Shown here piece by piece: positions 1-8,294 of a stretch of 64,000 nt of DNA. The position numbers and the translations under genes are program-made. The notes beneath the pieces are model-generated. The model saw nothing but the letters and a program-made list of their open reading frames with translations. It was not told the DNA's origin and did no database searches. Positions within the stretch are counted from its first letter, which is position 1. Each line of letters begins with the position of its first letter. The stretch is from JACMLD01 sp039916305 (lineage in GTDB: Bacteria; Bacteroidota; Bacteroidia; Chitinophagales; Chitinophagaceae), in contig JBDSLR010000028.1 of NCBI GenBank assembly GCA_039916305.1, positions 1 through 64,000 of the forward strand, in the 5' to 3' direction.

Positions 1-186
1 ATCATACCGGTTCAGACCCGACATAGTGCCAAACCATAAGAAACCATCCTGGTCTTTTACTATGGCATTGACCTGGTTATGGGAAAGACCAGTATAATTG
101 TCGAGTTTGTAAAAATTATAATGTTCATTCTGAGCAAAAACAGAAAGTGCGTGTAACAGCAAAACTACACAAACAAGAAAGCGCAT
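1..186 (-). CDS. Two-component system sensor, N-terminal propeller part (partial)
   Basis: The gene runs off the left edge, so only about 62 N-terminal residues are visible. They form a signal peptide (hydrophobic stretch ending SVFAQ) and then a typical first blade of the two-component regulator propeller family, with the motifs GLSHNQVNAI and GFLWFGTMSGLNRYD. In Bacteroidota such N-termini belong to large one-protein sensor kinases (periplasmic propeller, Y_Y_Y domain, membrane helix, kinase, often receiver and AraC-type HTH) that sense polysaccharide breakdown products. Whether this copy is a hybrid kinase cannot be seen. An in-frame ATG at 228 would add 14 residues, but the start at 186 gives a cleaner signal peptide. 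Confidence 0.8.
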   Translation of the reverse strand, partial: MRFLVCVVLLLHALSVFAQNEHYNFYKLDNYTGLSHNQVNAIVKDQDGFLWFGTMSGLNRYD

Positions 187-334
187 CACATCGGGTTTAA
201 TTTGGGAAAATTTCGCATTTGGCAGCATAGATTCCGCTTTCATAAGCCAATAAAATATTAAGTAAAGTTAACAAAAACGAATGTATCAATTTAGCCATTC
301 TTAACTTAGTAGCACTGAAGAAGAACTTCAATCC

Positions 335-768
335 TTAGCAAACAAATGATATAAAACGGTTAAGCCAGGTACATGATGTATTTCTTGTTCTTTCATTTAT
401 AACGTTGATGGCACAGTGCTTTGCAGTACTTTGCTTGCTCTTTACATAATCGTCAATATTGAAATAAACGTCTAATTTTTTTCCGAATCAGACATCTGTT
501 CCAGTTTCAAATTCTTATGCAAATGGAAGTTCTCCTTTAAAAATTTCATTGGGCAAGTGCTCCTTTGCTTTAGTGCATAGGTCACTATGTCTTCAGCCTT
601 CCGTAATTTTTCTGTAATACCAGTTTCAAGTTGTTGCACATCGCCAAAAGCTAATGGCAAGTCTTTGGAGTTTCTTCTCGTTTTCCTATTCCAGTATTGA
701 AGCGGCATTCCTATTCTAGTGCTTAATACAACACGTTGTTCCGCAGTATAACAATAAATAATCAGCAT
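335..768 (-). pseudogene. Tyrosine recombinase (phage integrase) fragment with frameshift
   Basis: Frame one (768 to 472, 98 residues) resembles the N-terminal arm DNA-binding domain of Bacteroidota tyrosine integrases, with TRIGMPLQYWN and a helical segment LETGITEKLRKAEDIV. That frame ends just after a run of seven A on the coding strand (476-482). Shifting frame there continues the homology into a SAM-like core-binding domain start (LDVYFNIDDYVKSKQS) until a stop at 335-337. The catalytic domain (R...HxxR...Y) is absent. The frame is also open upstream of 768, so the true start is unclear. It is most likely a dead remnant of an integrative element, although a sequencing error in the homopolymer could explain the frameshift but not the missing catalytic half. 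Confidence 0.6.
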
Positions 769-828
769 CTTACAGTTAAGATAAGTAAGGTGCAGTAAAG
801 TTGAGAAGAGGTATTTATAGGCTCTAAT

Positions 829-846
829 ATCCCCGTCCGGTCCGCA
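829..846 (+). other. Possible tRNA 3'-end-like attachment site remnant
   Basis: The sequence ATCCCCGTCCGGTCCGCA resembles the 3' end of a bacterial tRNA gene and is followed within 15 bases by a terminator-like hairpin, the usual layout after a tRNA gene. No tRNA body is present upstream and the T-loop consensus is not kept. Next to an integrase remnant, this looks like one half of an att site left by integration into a tRNA gene. This is inference from similarity and position. Confidence 0.25.
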
Positions 847-858
847 ACATTTCTCTCA

Positions 859-887
859 AACCAGCGCCCAGCGCGGGTTTCTTTTTC
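859..887 (+). terminator. Rho-independent terminator-like hairpin
   Basis: The arms AACCAGCGC (859-867) and GCGCGGGTT (871-879) pair with one mismatch around a 3-base loop and run into TTTCTTTTTCT. No gene on the plus strand reads into it, which fits a terminator displaced together with a tRNA 3' end. Confidence 0.45.
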
Positions 888-1396
888 TAGGCGAATTTCT
901 AGTCGAACAAATCGCACTTTTTTGACATTTTTTACCCGCCTTTACAAAGGGCAACCTATCTGTACAAATTTAGGATTTTGCTTCAAACTTCTTAGAATTC
1001 CAGGAAAAATGAGAAGTCTGGAAACTAAATCGTTTCGCGCAAAGGAAAATGCAAATTCGTCAATGCCAACCCCTGACAGCATTAAAAAACGAGCGAATTT
1101 TCATTGCAATGTTTGAATTACAGCGAAACAAGATAAATTTTCCTTTTGTTTTTTTGTTGTACCTGTCTAAATAATGTAGAATGAACGAAGAACAGAAAGT
1201 CGAAATAGGTCTTGGTATGACCGGATAATATAATTTTCGGCATAAAATCTTTGAGGGCGAGGTATAAGGGGACTCTGTATTTTCAATGGCTGAAAAGAAA
1301 TTGAAACCAGATTTTCTGACTTCAGGCGTAATCAGTTATTCGTCGCTTATCTGATGCTTTGCAATCCATATTTTTATTTACGGGCCCATTATTTTG
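888..1396. other. Intergenic region, no recognisable gene
   Basis: About 500 bases between the att-like site and the end of the kinase operon. Short open frames occur (for example a 15-codon ATG frame at 1182), but none shows a family signature or convincing coding character. It may be decayed DNA of the former integrated element. I see no clear hairpin or repeat. Confidence 0.5.
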
Positions 1397-2893
1397 TCAC
1401 TTGGAGTTATAAATTTCCATTAAAGATCCAGCCGACCTAGTTTTAGCTGGCTCAACCCCAAGCGCCATGGCAACTTTCAACTCATAACCTTTGCCTGGTT
1501 TTGATACTAGGATAACATTGCCGTCGTGCAACCCAGCCCGGCTCCTGATATTCTGGATACCTACTCCTTGTGTTTGTTTTAAAAAATCGGTTCCTGCCCC
1601 ATTGTCTTTTATATTTAACAAAACCTCATTACCCAGCCTGTACAAATTGATAGTAGCGCTGGTGGCATTTGAATGTTTTAAAATATTATTCACCTGCTCC
1701 TGGACGATCCGGAAAATGGTCAGTCTGAGCTTCTCATTAATGATTATTTCTTTGAGATTGTGTTCCTGTAAACGGATTTTGATTGCAGATGCTATCATTG
1801 AGTCAGCTATCAAAATCCGGATACTATTAAACAGTCCCACTTGAATACCAGGACCCGCAAGTATTTTTGAAATGGCCCTGATTTTTTCTATTACACTTAC
1901 AATACAACCGGAAGATCTGTCGAGTAGTGATTGCTTGTTTTGCCGATCTGTTTTTGCCAGTTCGATATACATTTTAGCAGCCCCAAGAATCTGGTTCAGG
2001 TTATCATGAAGTTCTTCACCAATACTTGCACGTTCTTTTTCCTGAGCGGTCAATACAGCAGCCGTAATTTCTATTTGCCTGGATCGTCTTTCTTCAGTGA
2101 GTTTGTCTTCCAGCAACACCCTTTCAGTAATATCCTGTACAGTGCCATATAAACCTTTGGGTATACCGGCAGCATCCAATTCGGTGTTACTTTCAGCATG
2201 AATATACTTTATTGAACCCTGCCCGGAAAGAACCCGGTATTGAAAAGAAAAACCTGCAGACGGGCAACGTGTCGTTATTATTTTGTCTGCAATAACACGG
2301 GCATCGTCCGGGTGAATAACTGACATCCAGGATTCCAGAGATTGTAGTTGCTGTGGCACTGTCATTTCATGAATGCTGTTTGCTTGTGCCGACCAGCTTA
2401 TGCTATCTGTCGAAATGTCAAGCTCCCAGTTTCCGATATGTGCCAGTTGCTGCGCCCTGGCCAGCAACCGTTCGCTGATGGCAAGTTCTTGTTCAATTTT
2501 CCGCTTTTCGGTTTGTTCTTCAGATTCTTTCAGAGCACGCATCACTTTAAATCCCAGTGTGAACAATTTATCCTTCAATGCATAATCAGTAACACCTGTT
2601 TTTATGAGCTCAATGGATTTTTCCTCGCCAATGATTCCGGAGACAAAAATAAAAGGTGTGCAAGGTGCTATCTGCTGTCTTAACCTGAACGTCTCCGGGC
2701 CGCTAAACGCAGGGAAGGTATAATCGGACAAAATCAAATCAGGAATAAAATCTTTCAGGGCTATGATAAATTCTGCTTCAGTCTGAACAACACGGTAAAC
2801 ACAATCAATGCCAGTTTTGGAGAGTTCATATTGCATTAATTCAACGTCATGCTTGTCATGTTCTGCAATTAATATTTTGACAGGGTTTTTCAT
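1397..2893 (-). CDS. Response regulator-PAS-histidine kinase hybrid
   Basis: This 498-residue cytoplasmic protein starts with a receiver domain (residues about 5-125, phospho-acceptor D57, conserved K107), then a PAS domain of the PAS_3 type (about 150-260), and ends in a NarX/DegS-like kinase. The dimerisation helix contains the phospho-histidine H296 in GEELHDNLNQ, and the ATPase domain has the N-box region VQEQVNNILKHS, the DNGAGTDF loop and GVGIQNIRSR. There is no membrane segment. It is the third gene of an operon, 11 bases after the receiver gene, so its receiver may accept phosphate from the upstream kinase. The downstream target is unknown, since no NarL/LuxR-type regulator with a DNA-binding domain is adjacent. 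Confidence 0.85.
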   Translation of the reverse strand: MKNPVKILIAEHDKHDVELMQYELSKTGIDCVYRVVQTEAEFIIALKDFIPDLILSDYTFPAFSGPETFRLRQQIAPCTPFIFVSGIIGEEKSIELIKTGVTDYALKDKLFTLGFKVMRALKESEEQTEKRKIEQELAISERLLARAQQLAHIGNWELDISTDSISWSAQANSIHEMTVPQQLQSLESWMSVIHPDDARVIADKIITTRCPSAGFSFQYRVLSGQGSIKYIHAESNTELDAAGIPKGLYGTVQDITERVLLEDKLTEERRSRQIEITAAVLTAQEKERASIGEELHDNLNQILGAAKMYIELAKTDRQNKQSLLDRSSGCIVSVIEKIRAISKILAGPGIQVGLFNSIRILIADSMIASAIKIRLQEHNLKEIIINEKLRLTIFRIVQEQVNNILKHSNATSATINLYRLGNEVLLNIKDNGAGTDFLKQTQGVGIQNIRSRAGLHDGNVILVSKPGKGYELKVAMALGVEPAKTRSAGSLMEIYNSK

Positions 2894-2904
2894 AGATATA
2901 GGTT

Positions 2905-3348
2905 TTAAAATTTTGGAGCTCTCTGATTAACAAACATCCAATACAGGCCCAGCTCCGCGATAACCTTTTGGAACTCATCAAACTCTACCGGCTTTACGAC
3001 ATAACTGTTTGCTCCCAAATCGTAGCATTTCACGATGTCAGGATCTTCGTTGGAAGAAGTGAGAATCACTACTGGTATTCTTTTGGTACGTTCATCATCC
3101 TTTAATCTCTTTAATACTTCCAGGCCGTTTATTTTTGGCATTTTTAAATCCAGCATAATCACTTTGGGCGTGTCTTCTACCTGCCTGCCAGCATACTTTC
3201 CCTCGCCAAAAATATAATCCAGTCCCGCGGCACCGTCCTTCATATGCAGAAGTTTGCCCGCCAGGCCATTTTGCTTCAAAGCATTAATTGTCATCTCGGC
3301 ATCACTGGCATTGTCTTCGACTAATAATATCTGGACTTCCTGGTTCAT
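2905..3348 (-). CDS. Single-domain response regulator, Rcp1/CheY-like
   Basis: The 147-residue protein is a single receiver domain with no output domain. The acidic pair E11-D12, the phospho-acceptor D67 (MLDLKMPKING), T97 and K119 are all present. The long loop before the acceptor strand and the C-terminal YWMFVNQ are typical of the Rcp1 subfamily that partners phytochrome-like or PAS-linked kinases. Its start overlaps the stop of the upstream kinase by four bases (ATGA), which suggests translational coupling. It probably shuttles phosphate from that kinase to another protein, perhaps the hybrid kinase encoded next. Confidence 0.9.
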   Translation of the reverse strand: MNQEVQILLVEDNASDAEMTINALKQNGLAGKLLHMKDGAAGLDYIFGEGKYAGRQVEDTPKVIMLDLKMPKINGLEVLKRLKDDERTKRIPVVILTSSNEDPDIVKCYDLGANSYVVKPVEFDEFQKVIAELGLYWMFVNQRAPKF

Positions 3349-4739
3349 GACGGTATCGTTTTTAATGTGAAGAAAAATGTAGCCCCTTCATCCACTACAG
3401 CTTCTGCCCAAATTTTGCCGCCATGTTTTGTAAGGATACGCTGTACAAGTGCTAGTCCCACGCCAGTGCCTTCAAATTCCTCATCGGAATGAAGGCGTTG
3501 AAATACACCGAAAAGTTTGTCGGCATACCGCATATCGAATCCCGCACCATTATCTTTGATATAATAAACAATTTCATCTCCTCTTATTTCAGAACCGATT
3601 TTAATTAAGGAATGTTTCTTTAGTGAGGTATATTTAACGGCATTTGAAATTAAATTCAGCCAAACATTTTTTATGGTAATAGCATCAGCCAGCGCGGGCG
3701 ATAAACGGCCGGTGACAAATTCTATATTTCGGTCACTATTTTCGTTTTTAAAATCAATGCAGAGGCCCGCCACCAGGATATCCATGTCTACTTTGACTTT
3801 TACCAGTTCTTTTCTGCTGATGCGTGAGAAATGGAGCAGGTCGTCAATGAGCTGACCCATTCTTTTTGCATTGTTCATGATATTATTCGTCAGGCGGCTG
3901 ACTTCTGGATCAAGTAGTTTTTCAAAGTTTTCTTTTAGCATTTTTGAATATCCATGAATGGCGCGGAGCGGAGCCCGCAAATCATGCGAAACCGAATAAG
4001 AGAATGATTCCATCTCTTTATTCACTTCTAAAATTTGTTCACGTGATATTTTTAGTTCATAGTTGGATTTAATTAATTCAGCTTTTTGTTTTTCTTTCTC
4101 CCCATTTTGAAAAGCAAGCTCATTGTTGGCAACGGTTAACTCCACTGCACGCTTTTCTTTTTCTGCATTTTGAAATAAAAGTTCGGTATTGGCAACAATC
4201 AATTCTGCAGCTCTTTTTTCTTTCTCTTTATTTTGAAATGCCAGCGCATTATTTGCAATCAAAAGATCCTTTTCAGACTTTTTGCGTATGCTGATATCCC
4301 GCGCAATTTTAGAAATGCCTATGATGTTCCCTGCTTTGTCTTTTAGTGGAGATACAGACAAAGAAACGTACAATTGCTCGCCGTTTTTTTTGACACGTAC
4401 CGTTTCGAAGTGAGCTATTACTTCATTGCGATTAATCTTGTCAACAATGTTTTGTTCATCCACGCTGTACTCTTCCGGAATGATCAGTGAAATATGTCTA
4501 CCTATTGCCTGTCCGGCTGTATACCCGAACATCCTCTCGCTGCCCTTATTCCAGCTTTTGATAATTCCGCTAAGTGATTTGCTAATGATAGCATCGTCAG
4601 AGAACTCCACCAGGTTTGCCAGGTATTCTATGTACTCTGTGTCTTGTCTTTTATCTGCACTATCTGCAGGATGTAACATTGATACTGCGTCGCTATTGGG
4701 TCTTACTAATGTATCAGGTACCTTTGTTTTTTTTGTCAT
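3345..4739 (-). CDS. PAS-domain sensor histidine kinase
   Basis: This 464-residue soluble kinase has a PAS domain (about 36-155), a long coiled-coil linker (about 160-240), a HisKA helix with the phospho-acceptor H252 in SYSVSHDLRAPL, and a HATPase domain with NLISNAVKYT, DNGAGFDMRY and GTGVGLALV. The architecture matches phytochrome-related kinases without the chromophore domain. The linker holds three 21-residue repeats listed separately. It is the first gene of a three-gene operon (kinase, receiver, receiver-kinase). The input signal is unknown; cytoplasmic PAS domains of this kind often sense redox state, oxygen or small ligands. Confidence 0.9.
   Translation of the reverse strand: MTKKTKVPDTLVRPNSDAVSMLHPADSADKRQDTEYIEYLANLVEFSDDAIISKSLSGIIKSWNKGSERMFGYTAGQAIGRHISLIIPEEYSVDEQNIVDKINRNEVIAHFETVRVKKNGEQLYVSLSVSPLKDKAGNIIGISKIARDISIRKKSEKDLLIANNALAFQNKEKEKRAAELIVANTELLFQNAEKEKRAVELTVANNELAFQNGEKEKQKAELIKSNYELKISREQILEVNKEMESFSYSVSHDLRAPLRAIHGYSKMLKENFEKLLDPEVSRLTNNIMNNAKRMGQLIDDLLHFSRISRKELVKVKVDMDILVAGLCIDFKNENSDRNIEFVTGRLSPALADAITIKNVWLNLISNAVKYTSLKKHSLIKIGSEIRGDEIVYYIKDNGAGFDMRYADKLFGVFQRLHSDEEFEGTGVGLALVQRILTKHGGKIWAEAVVDEGATFFFTLKTIPS
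4068..4256 (-). repeat. Three 63-bp in-frame repeats encoding the kinase coiled coil
   Basis: Residues 162-224 of the PAS kinase are three near-identical 21-residue units, each of the form AN-x2-L-x-FQN-x-EKEK-x3-EL-x2. Twenty-one residues are exactly three heptads, so copy number can change without breaking the coiled-coil register between PAS and kinase domains. Confidence 0.85.
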
Positions 4740-5556
4740 CTGTTTTTATTTAAGTGCTTATTAACACCCGTAAAAAAATGATGGTCCTATTATGCCTGCT
4801 GCCAAGGTTTGTGTTTGGCTTATTAATAGTTGTTTTGGTACGATTTCGCAGGAACTCGGAAAGCGTCCGGCAATGATTAATATAATCGTGGAATAAGGAG
4901 AGACTCAAACACCACTCAAGGTAACCTATTAAAACCACTGTTAGGGCTTTACTTAATAATAGTGGTAAAAGCAGGGTTTTGTCATAAAGTTTCCAATTGC
5001 GGATCTGTGGTAAGCATTTACTCTTACAATGGCAGTCAGTTTCCTTTCAATAGTCATTGGCTCCTGATGAGATCATAAAAAAAATACTTTAATGATTCGG
5101 CGGAATAAATTTTGCTATATGCAAGTAGTTTATATCAATTTTTAGTAAGTAGTCAGTAAATGTTCTCACCTTTGTAGCAGAGTTTCTAATTCTTTTGACT
5201 GTTTAATGCAATCAGTTTTTAGCAGGGCTTGTGGTTTTTATATCTGCTGTAGTGTATCATATAGTTGTGTTTGGTTCACCCAGTTGAAAAAAAGGGCCAT
5301 GGCAAAAGGTGGGCTTGATCGGGTGTAGAAAAATAAGGTTTGTATAATTGATGAAATATAAAGTATAATCCCAATGCCGGGTTAGCTAAAACAATTATTA
5401 TGGAGGCTACTGGTAACGTCTACTAATTTTACCCTTGCGGTAGGAAAGGAATTATAGCGCTCAATATCATTTACATGAGGGTGTATTAGCATAAGTAATC
5501 ACCGTTTAGCCGGCTGTCAATTTTTTTAGGACGAGTCAACTGGTATGGGTTACTGA
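4740..5556. other. Long intergenic region upstream of the kinase operon
   Basis: About 800 bases without a supported gene. It must hold the kinase-operon promoter near 4740-4900, but I see no clear TAnnTTTG box. A hairpin with arms ACCACTGTTA (4934-4943) and TAATAGTGGT (4957-4966, one G-T pair) lies there without a T-run, so it is more likely a regulatory structure than a terminator. The rest shows nothing recognisable. Confidence 0.45.
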
Positions 5557-5802
5557 ACAGATCCACACTTTCTGACGGGTCAGGCAACATTCGGCAGAAG
5601 TGAAAAAACTTTTGGTTGGGTGTCATCTTCTTTTACATGTACGCGATCTTCTTTTGGCAAAAGTGAAAAAACTTTTGGGGGATGGTCATCTTCTTTTGGA
5701 AGTGTGTTAACTTCTTTTGTATGTGTGTCATCTTCTTTTGATAAAAGTGAAAAAACTTTCGGGGAATTGGGAGAAGATAAATTGCAAATGATTACAAATT
5801 AA
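5557..5802 (+). repeat. 21-bp periodic repeat array, readable as heptapeptide repeats
   Basis: Two unit types alternate at multiples of 21 bases: TCATCTTCTTTTG and the palindromic AAAAGTGAAAAAACTTTT followed by GG. Read in one plus-strand frame (open from the stop at 5554-5556 to the stop at 5800-5802), the array gives seven-residue units with phenylalanine at each seventh position, such as SEKTFGG and SSSFGS. There is no ATG; GTG at 5620 is the only ordinary alternative start inside it. It may be a repetitive small protein or a DNA-level repeat that happens to stay open because its period is a multiple of three. A 13-base stretch of the unit recurs at 6083-6095, just before the ankyrin gene. 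Confidence 0.7.
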
Positions 5803-6103
5803 ATGGTTGCAGAAAATTTGTATCCGCTGCTGTTCAAAAACAAGGTGGATTATGAAAGAAAAATGCTACATGGGGTCAAACCCGGTCTAATGGCTATTAG
5901 CCCAGGTATGGTGACAAGCCGCGGGCGTTTCGGCTTCTACTCCCGGATTGGTGCCTGCATGCCCGGTTTGAGGTAGTAGGGACTTGACTTCCCTCCGGCT
6001 AATCACTCATACCTGCCATCCAATCAATTAGCGCTGTAATGCTATAATAAGCGGGTACATTCGGCATAGACCTTCCACATCGTCTTCTTTTGGCACATCT
6101 AAA
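5803..6103. other. Intergenic leader of the ankyrin-toroid operon
   Basis: About 300 bases between the repeat array and the ankyrin gene. An ATG frame at 5812 of about 57 codons shows no family likeness and is not called. TCTTCTTTTGGCA at 6083-6095 is an isolated copy of the repeat unit of the upstream array, placed 8 bases before the start codon. Confidence 0.5.
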
Positions 6104-7096
6104 ATGAAATATATGTCAACCCGCTGTATTGTTCTTCCTGTTGTTATTATGTTCAGTTGTCTTGCTAACCTGGCGGCGCAGCCTGTTGCGGCAGTCGACA
6201 GCATCAGGAACCTGCAATTGTTTCAAACAATCCGTTCCGGGGACGTAACCAAACTGCAGGCACTGTTGAAACAGGGTGCCAGTTCCAACGCGAAGCTCAA
6301 TGGCTATTCCGCAGTGATGGCCGCTGCGCTCAACGGAACAGTGGAAGAAATGAAAATCCTGCTTGACAATGGTGCTGACCCCAATTATTTTAACCAGGAC
6401 AGCATTTCTGCCATCTGGCTGGCAGTACCTGACTATGCTAAAACATCCCTGCTGATTAACGCCGGCGCAAACGTTCAGCAGGTCTCCAGGGAAAAAAGTA
6501 GCGTGCTGCTGAAACTAGCAGCCATTCCCGGTAGTGCGGCACTGATGCAGCTGCTGATTGATAAAGGATGTGACCCGCTGCACAGCGGGCCCGCCAATGA
6601 CCTCATGTACAATGCGGCTTTATCTGGCGATACAGCCATCGTGGGCTTACTGTTGCGGAAGGGTGTTAGTGCGAAGGACAGCTCTTCACTGGGTGACTAC
6701 CCGGTAAATGCTGCTACCAATTACCGCTGTTTTAATACGTTGCAGTTGCTGGTAGAAAACGGCGCCGATGTAAACGCCAGCCCGAAACATGGCATTCTTC
6801 CCTTGTTTGCAGGTGTCACTCCACTGATGTGGGCAGCTGTCAGCAACGATAAGTCCTCTTTCTACTATCTGCTGAAGCACGGTGCAGATGCGAAAGCCAA
6901 ATCGCCCCGTGGATATACAACACTGATGTTCCTCGCCATGTCCGAAGAGGACGATCCGGAAATGACAATGGCTTTAATTGAACGGGGTGCTTCACCTGCA
7001 GCCAAAGCTTTTGATGAAACCGATGCATTGCACCACGCACAATTAAAAGGCAATACCAAATCAGTTGCCATACTTAAAAAATACATTTCAAAATAA
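6104..7096 (+). CDS. Exported ankyrin-repeat protein
   Basis: The 330-residue protein begins with a signal peptide (about residues 1-26, ending NLAAQ) and consists of ankyrin repeats from about residue 38 to the end. Clear units include GYSAVMAAALNGTVEE with ILLDNGADPN, TPLMWAAV with LLKHGADA, and TTLMFLAM with LIERGASP. Ankyrin repeats bind proteins; the signal peptide places it in the periplasm or on the outer membrane. It lies 16 bases upstream of the toroid protein with the CxxCH motif, so the two are probably co-transcribed and may act as partners. An alternative start at residue 4 is possible. The repeat fold is certain, the role is not known. Confidence 0.85.
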   Translation: MKYMSTRCIVLPVVIMFSCLANLAAQPVAAVDSIRNLQLFQTIRSGDVTKLQALLKQGASSNAKLNGYSAVMAAALNGTVEEMKILLDNGADPNYFNQDSISAIWLAVPDYAKTSLLINAGANVQQVSREKSSVLLKLAAIPGSAALMQLLIDKGCDPLHSGPANDLMYNAALSGDTAIVGLLLRKGVSAKDSSSLGDYPVNAATNYRCFNTLQLLVENGADVNASPKHGILPLFAGVTPLMWAAVSNDKSSFYYLLKHGADAKAKSPRGYTTLMFLAMSEEDDPEMTMALIERGASPAAKAFDETDALHHAQLKGNTKSVAILKKYISK

Positions 7097-7112
7097 TTAA
7101 ACCTTACTTGTC

Positions 7113-8147
7113 ATGAAACGAACCATTATATCTATTATCAGTATCATTTGCTGTACTTGTTTTATACTCGTCGCATTGGTAAGCTGGAAAGCGGCTGAAC
7201 CACCGCCGGAAAGCAAAACAGTTGCCATACAGGGCGCTATTGGTAAAGGGTTTGCCATTTTACAATCAAGTGGCGCCACCATGATTGCCAAATCAAGGTG
7301 CGCATCCTGTCACCATAGTACAATGACTGCGATGGTTGCGTCCGCACTGACTAAAAAAGACATTGCGTTTACAGACACCACTGCAGTTATGCGCGAAATG
7401 GCTATGGTGGGCACCCTGGATTTTGTTTGTAATCCCAATCTGAACAACCAATTTGTTTCGGCAAAATTTTTATCACCTTACGTGTTACTTGGCCTTCATG
7501 CAGCAGCACATCCTGCAGATTTTTCAACTGATATTGCAGTGGACTACCTGATCAGCCAGGCTTTACCAGGCGGTAATTTTAAAGCAGAGTATGCGAGAGT
7601 GCCATTGGAGAGTGGTGACATCCATTTAACAGCAATTTCTATCCGTGCCATTGACCTGTACGCATCACCCGCAAAAAAAACAAGCTTACAACAAATGGTG
7701 AATAAATCACGCCAGTGGATGGAAAAACAGGATCCTTCCATGCAGCAGGAACTTGCTTTCAAATTAATGGGGCTGGCATGGTGCGGAAGTGATGCTGCAA
7801 CAAAAGCAGCGGCTGCTGCAAAATTGATTGCCATGCAAAATAATGATGGCGGATGGTCGCAATTACCAACAATGACCAGTGATGCGTACGCCACGGGCCA
7901 GGCATTGTATGCGCTGGCAGAATCCGGAACAGCTGATGTAAATGGTGCTGTATACCAGAAGGGAGTTGATTACTTGCTACGGACACAGGATAATTCCGGG
8001 GCATGGTTACTTGTTACCCGTGCCAATCCTATTCAGCCATTTGTAAATACGGAGTTTCCACCATTTGATGACAACCAGTTTATTTCTGCCGCCGCCAGCA
8101 ACTGGGCGCTGCTTGCACTTGCTGAAGCTTTGCCGGCAAAAAAATAA
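7113..8147 (+). CDS. Exported alpha-alpha-toroid (squalene-cyclase-like) protein with CxxCH motif
   Basis: This 344-residue protein has an N-terminal membrane or signal segment (about 5-25), a single CASCHH motif (C63, C66, H67, H68) and two toroid-type repeats of the prenyltransferase/squalene-oxidase family, MQNNDGGWSQ (241-250) and TQDNSGAWLL (291-300). CxxCH is the haem attachment motif of c-type cytochromes, but there is no other cytochrome c signature, so it may instead bind metal. The catalytic DxDD of squalene-hopene cyclases is not seen, so terpene cyclisation is unlikely. Its operon partner is the exported ankyrin protein. It probably forms an extracytoplasmic scaffold or binds a ligand. 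Confidence 0.75.
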   Translation: MKRTIISIISIICCTCFILVALVSWKAAEPPPESKTVAIQGAIGKGFAILQSSGATMIAKSRCASCHHSTMTAMVASALTKKDIAFTDTTAVMREMAMVGTLDFVCNPNLNNQFVSAKFLSPYVLLGLHAAAHPADFSTDIAVDYLISQALPGGNFKAEYARVPLESGDIHLTAISIRAIDLYASPAKKTSLQQMVNKSRQWMEKQDPSMQQELAFKLMGLAWCGSDAATKAAAAAKLIAMQNNDGGWSQLPTMTSDAYATGQALYALAESGTADVNGAVYQKGVDYLLRTQDNSGAWLLVTRANPIQPFVNTEFPPFDDNQFISAAASNWALLALAEALPAKK

Positions 8148-8294
8148 ATGGTTCGTTTATTTGTCATTTACCTCACTAAAAAAATAGTTGACCCTGGCAA
8201 ACTTTGTTACACCCGGACAAATTTTGTCATGGAAATTTGACTGTGCATTTATAAGTAAACGGCAAGATAAATTCACCAGGTCCGTGGACCAAAG

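Noticed and set aside
922..1116. Plus-strand open frame of 64 codons in the integrase scar region
   Set aside because: No family motif, no promoter or convincing start context; reads like chance open frame in non-coding DNA.
1491..2683. Several plus-strand open frames opposite the hybrid kinase
   Set aside because: They are antisense shadows of a well-supported kinase gene and carry no motifs.
5812..5985. ATG frame after the heptad array
   Set aside because: About 57 codons with no recognisable domain and ordinary composition of non-coding DNA; not supported as a gene.
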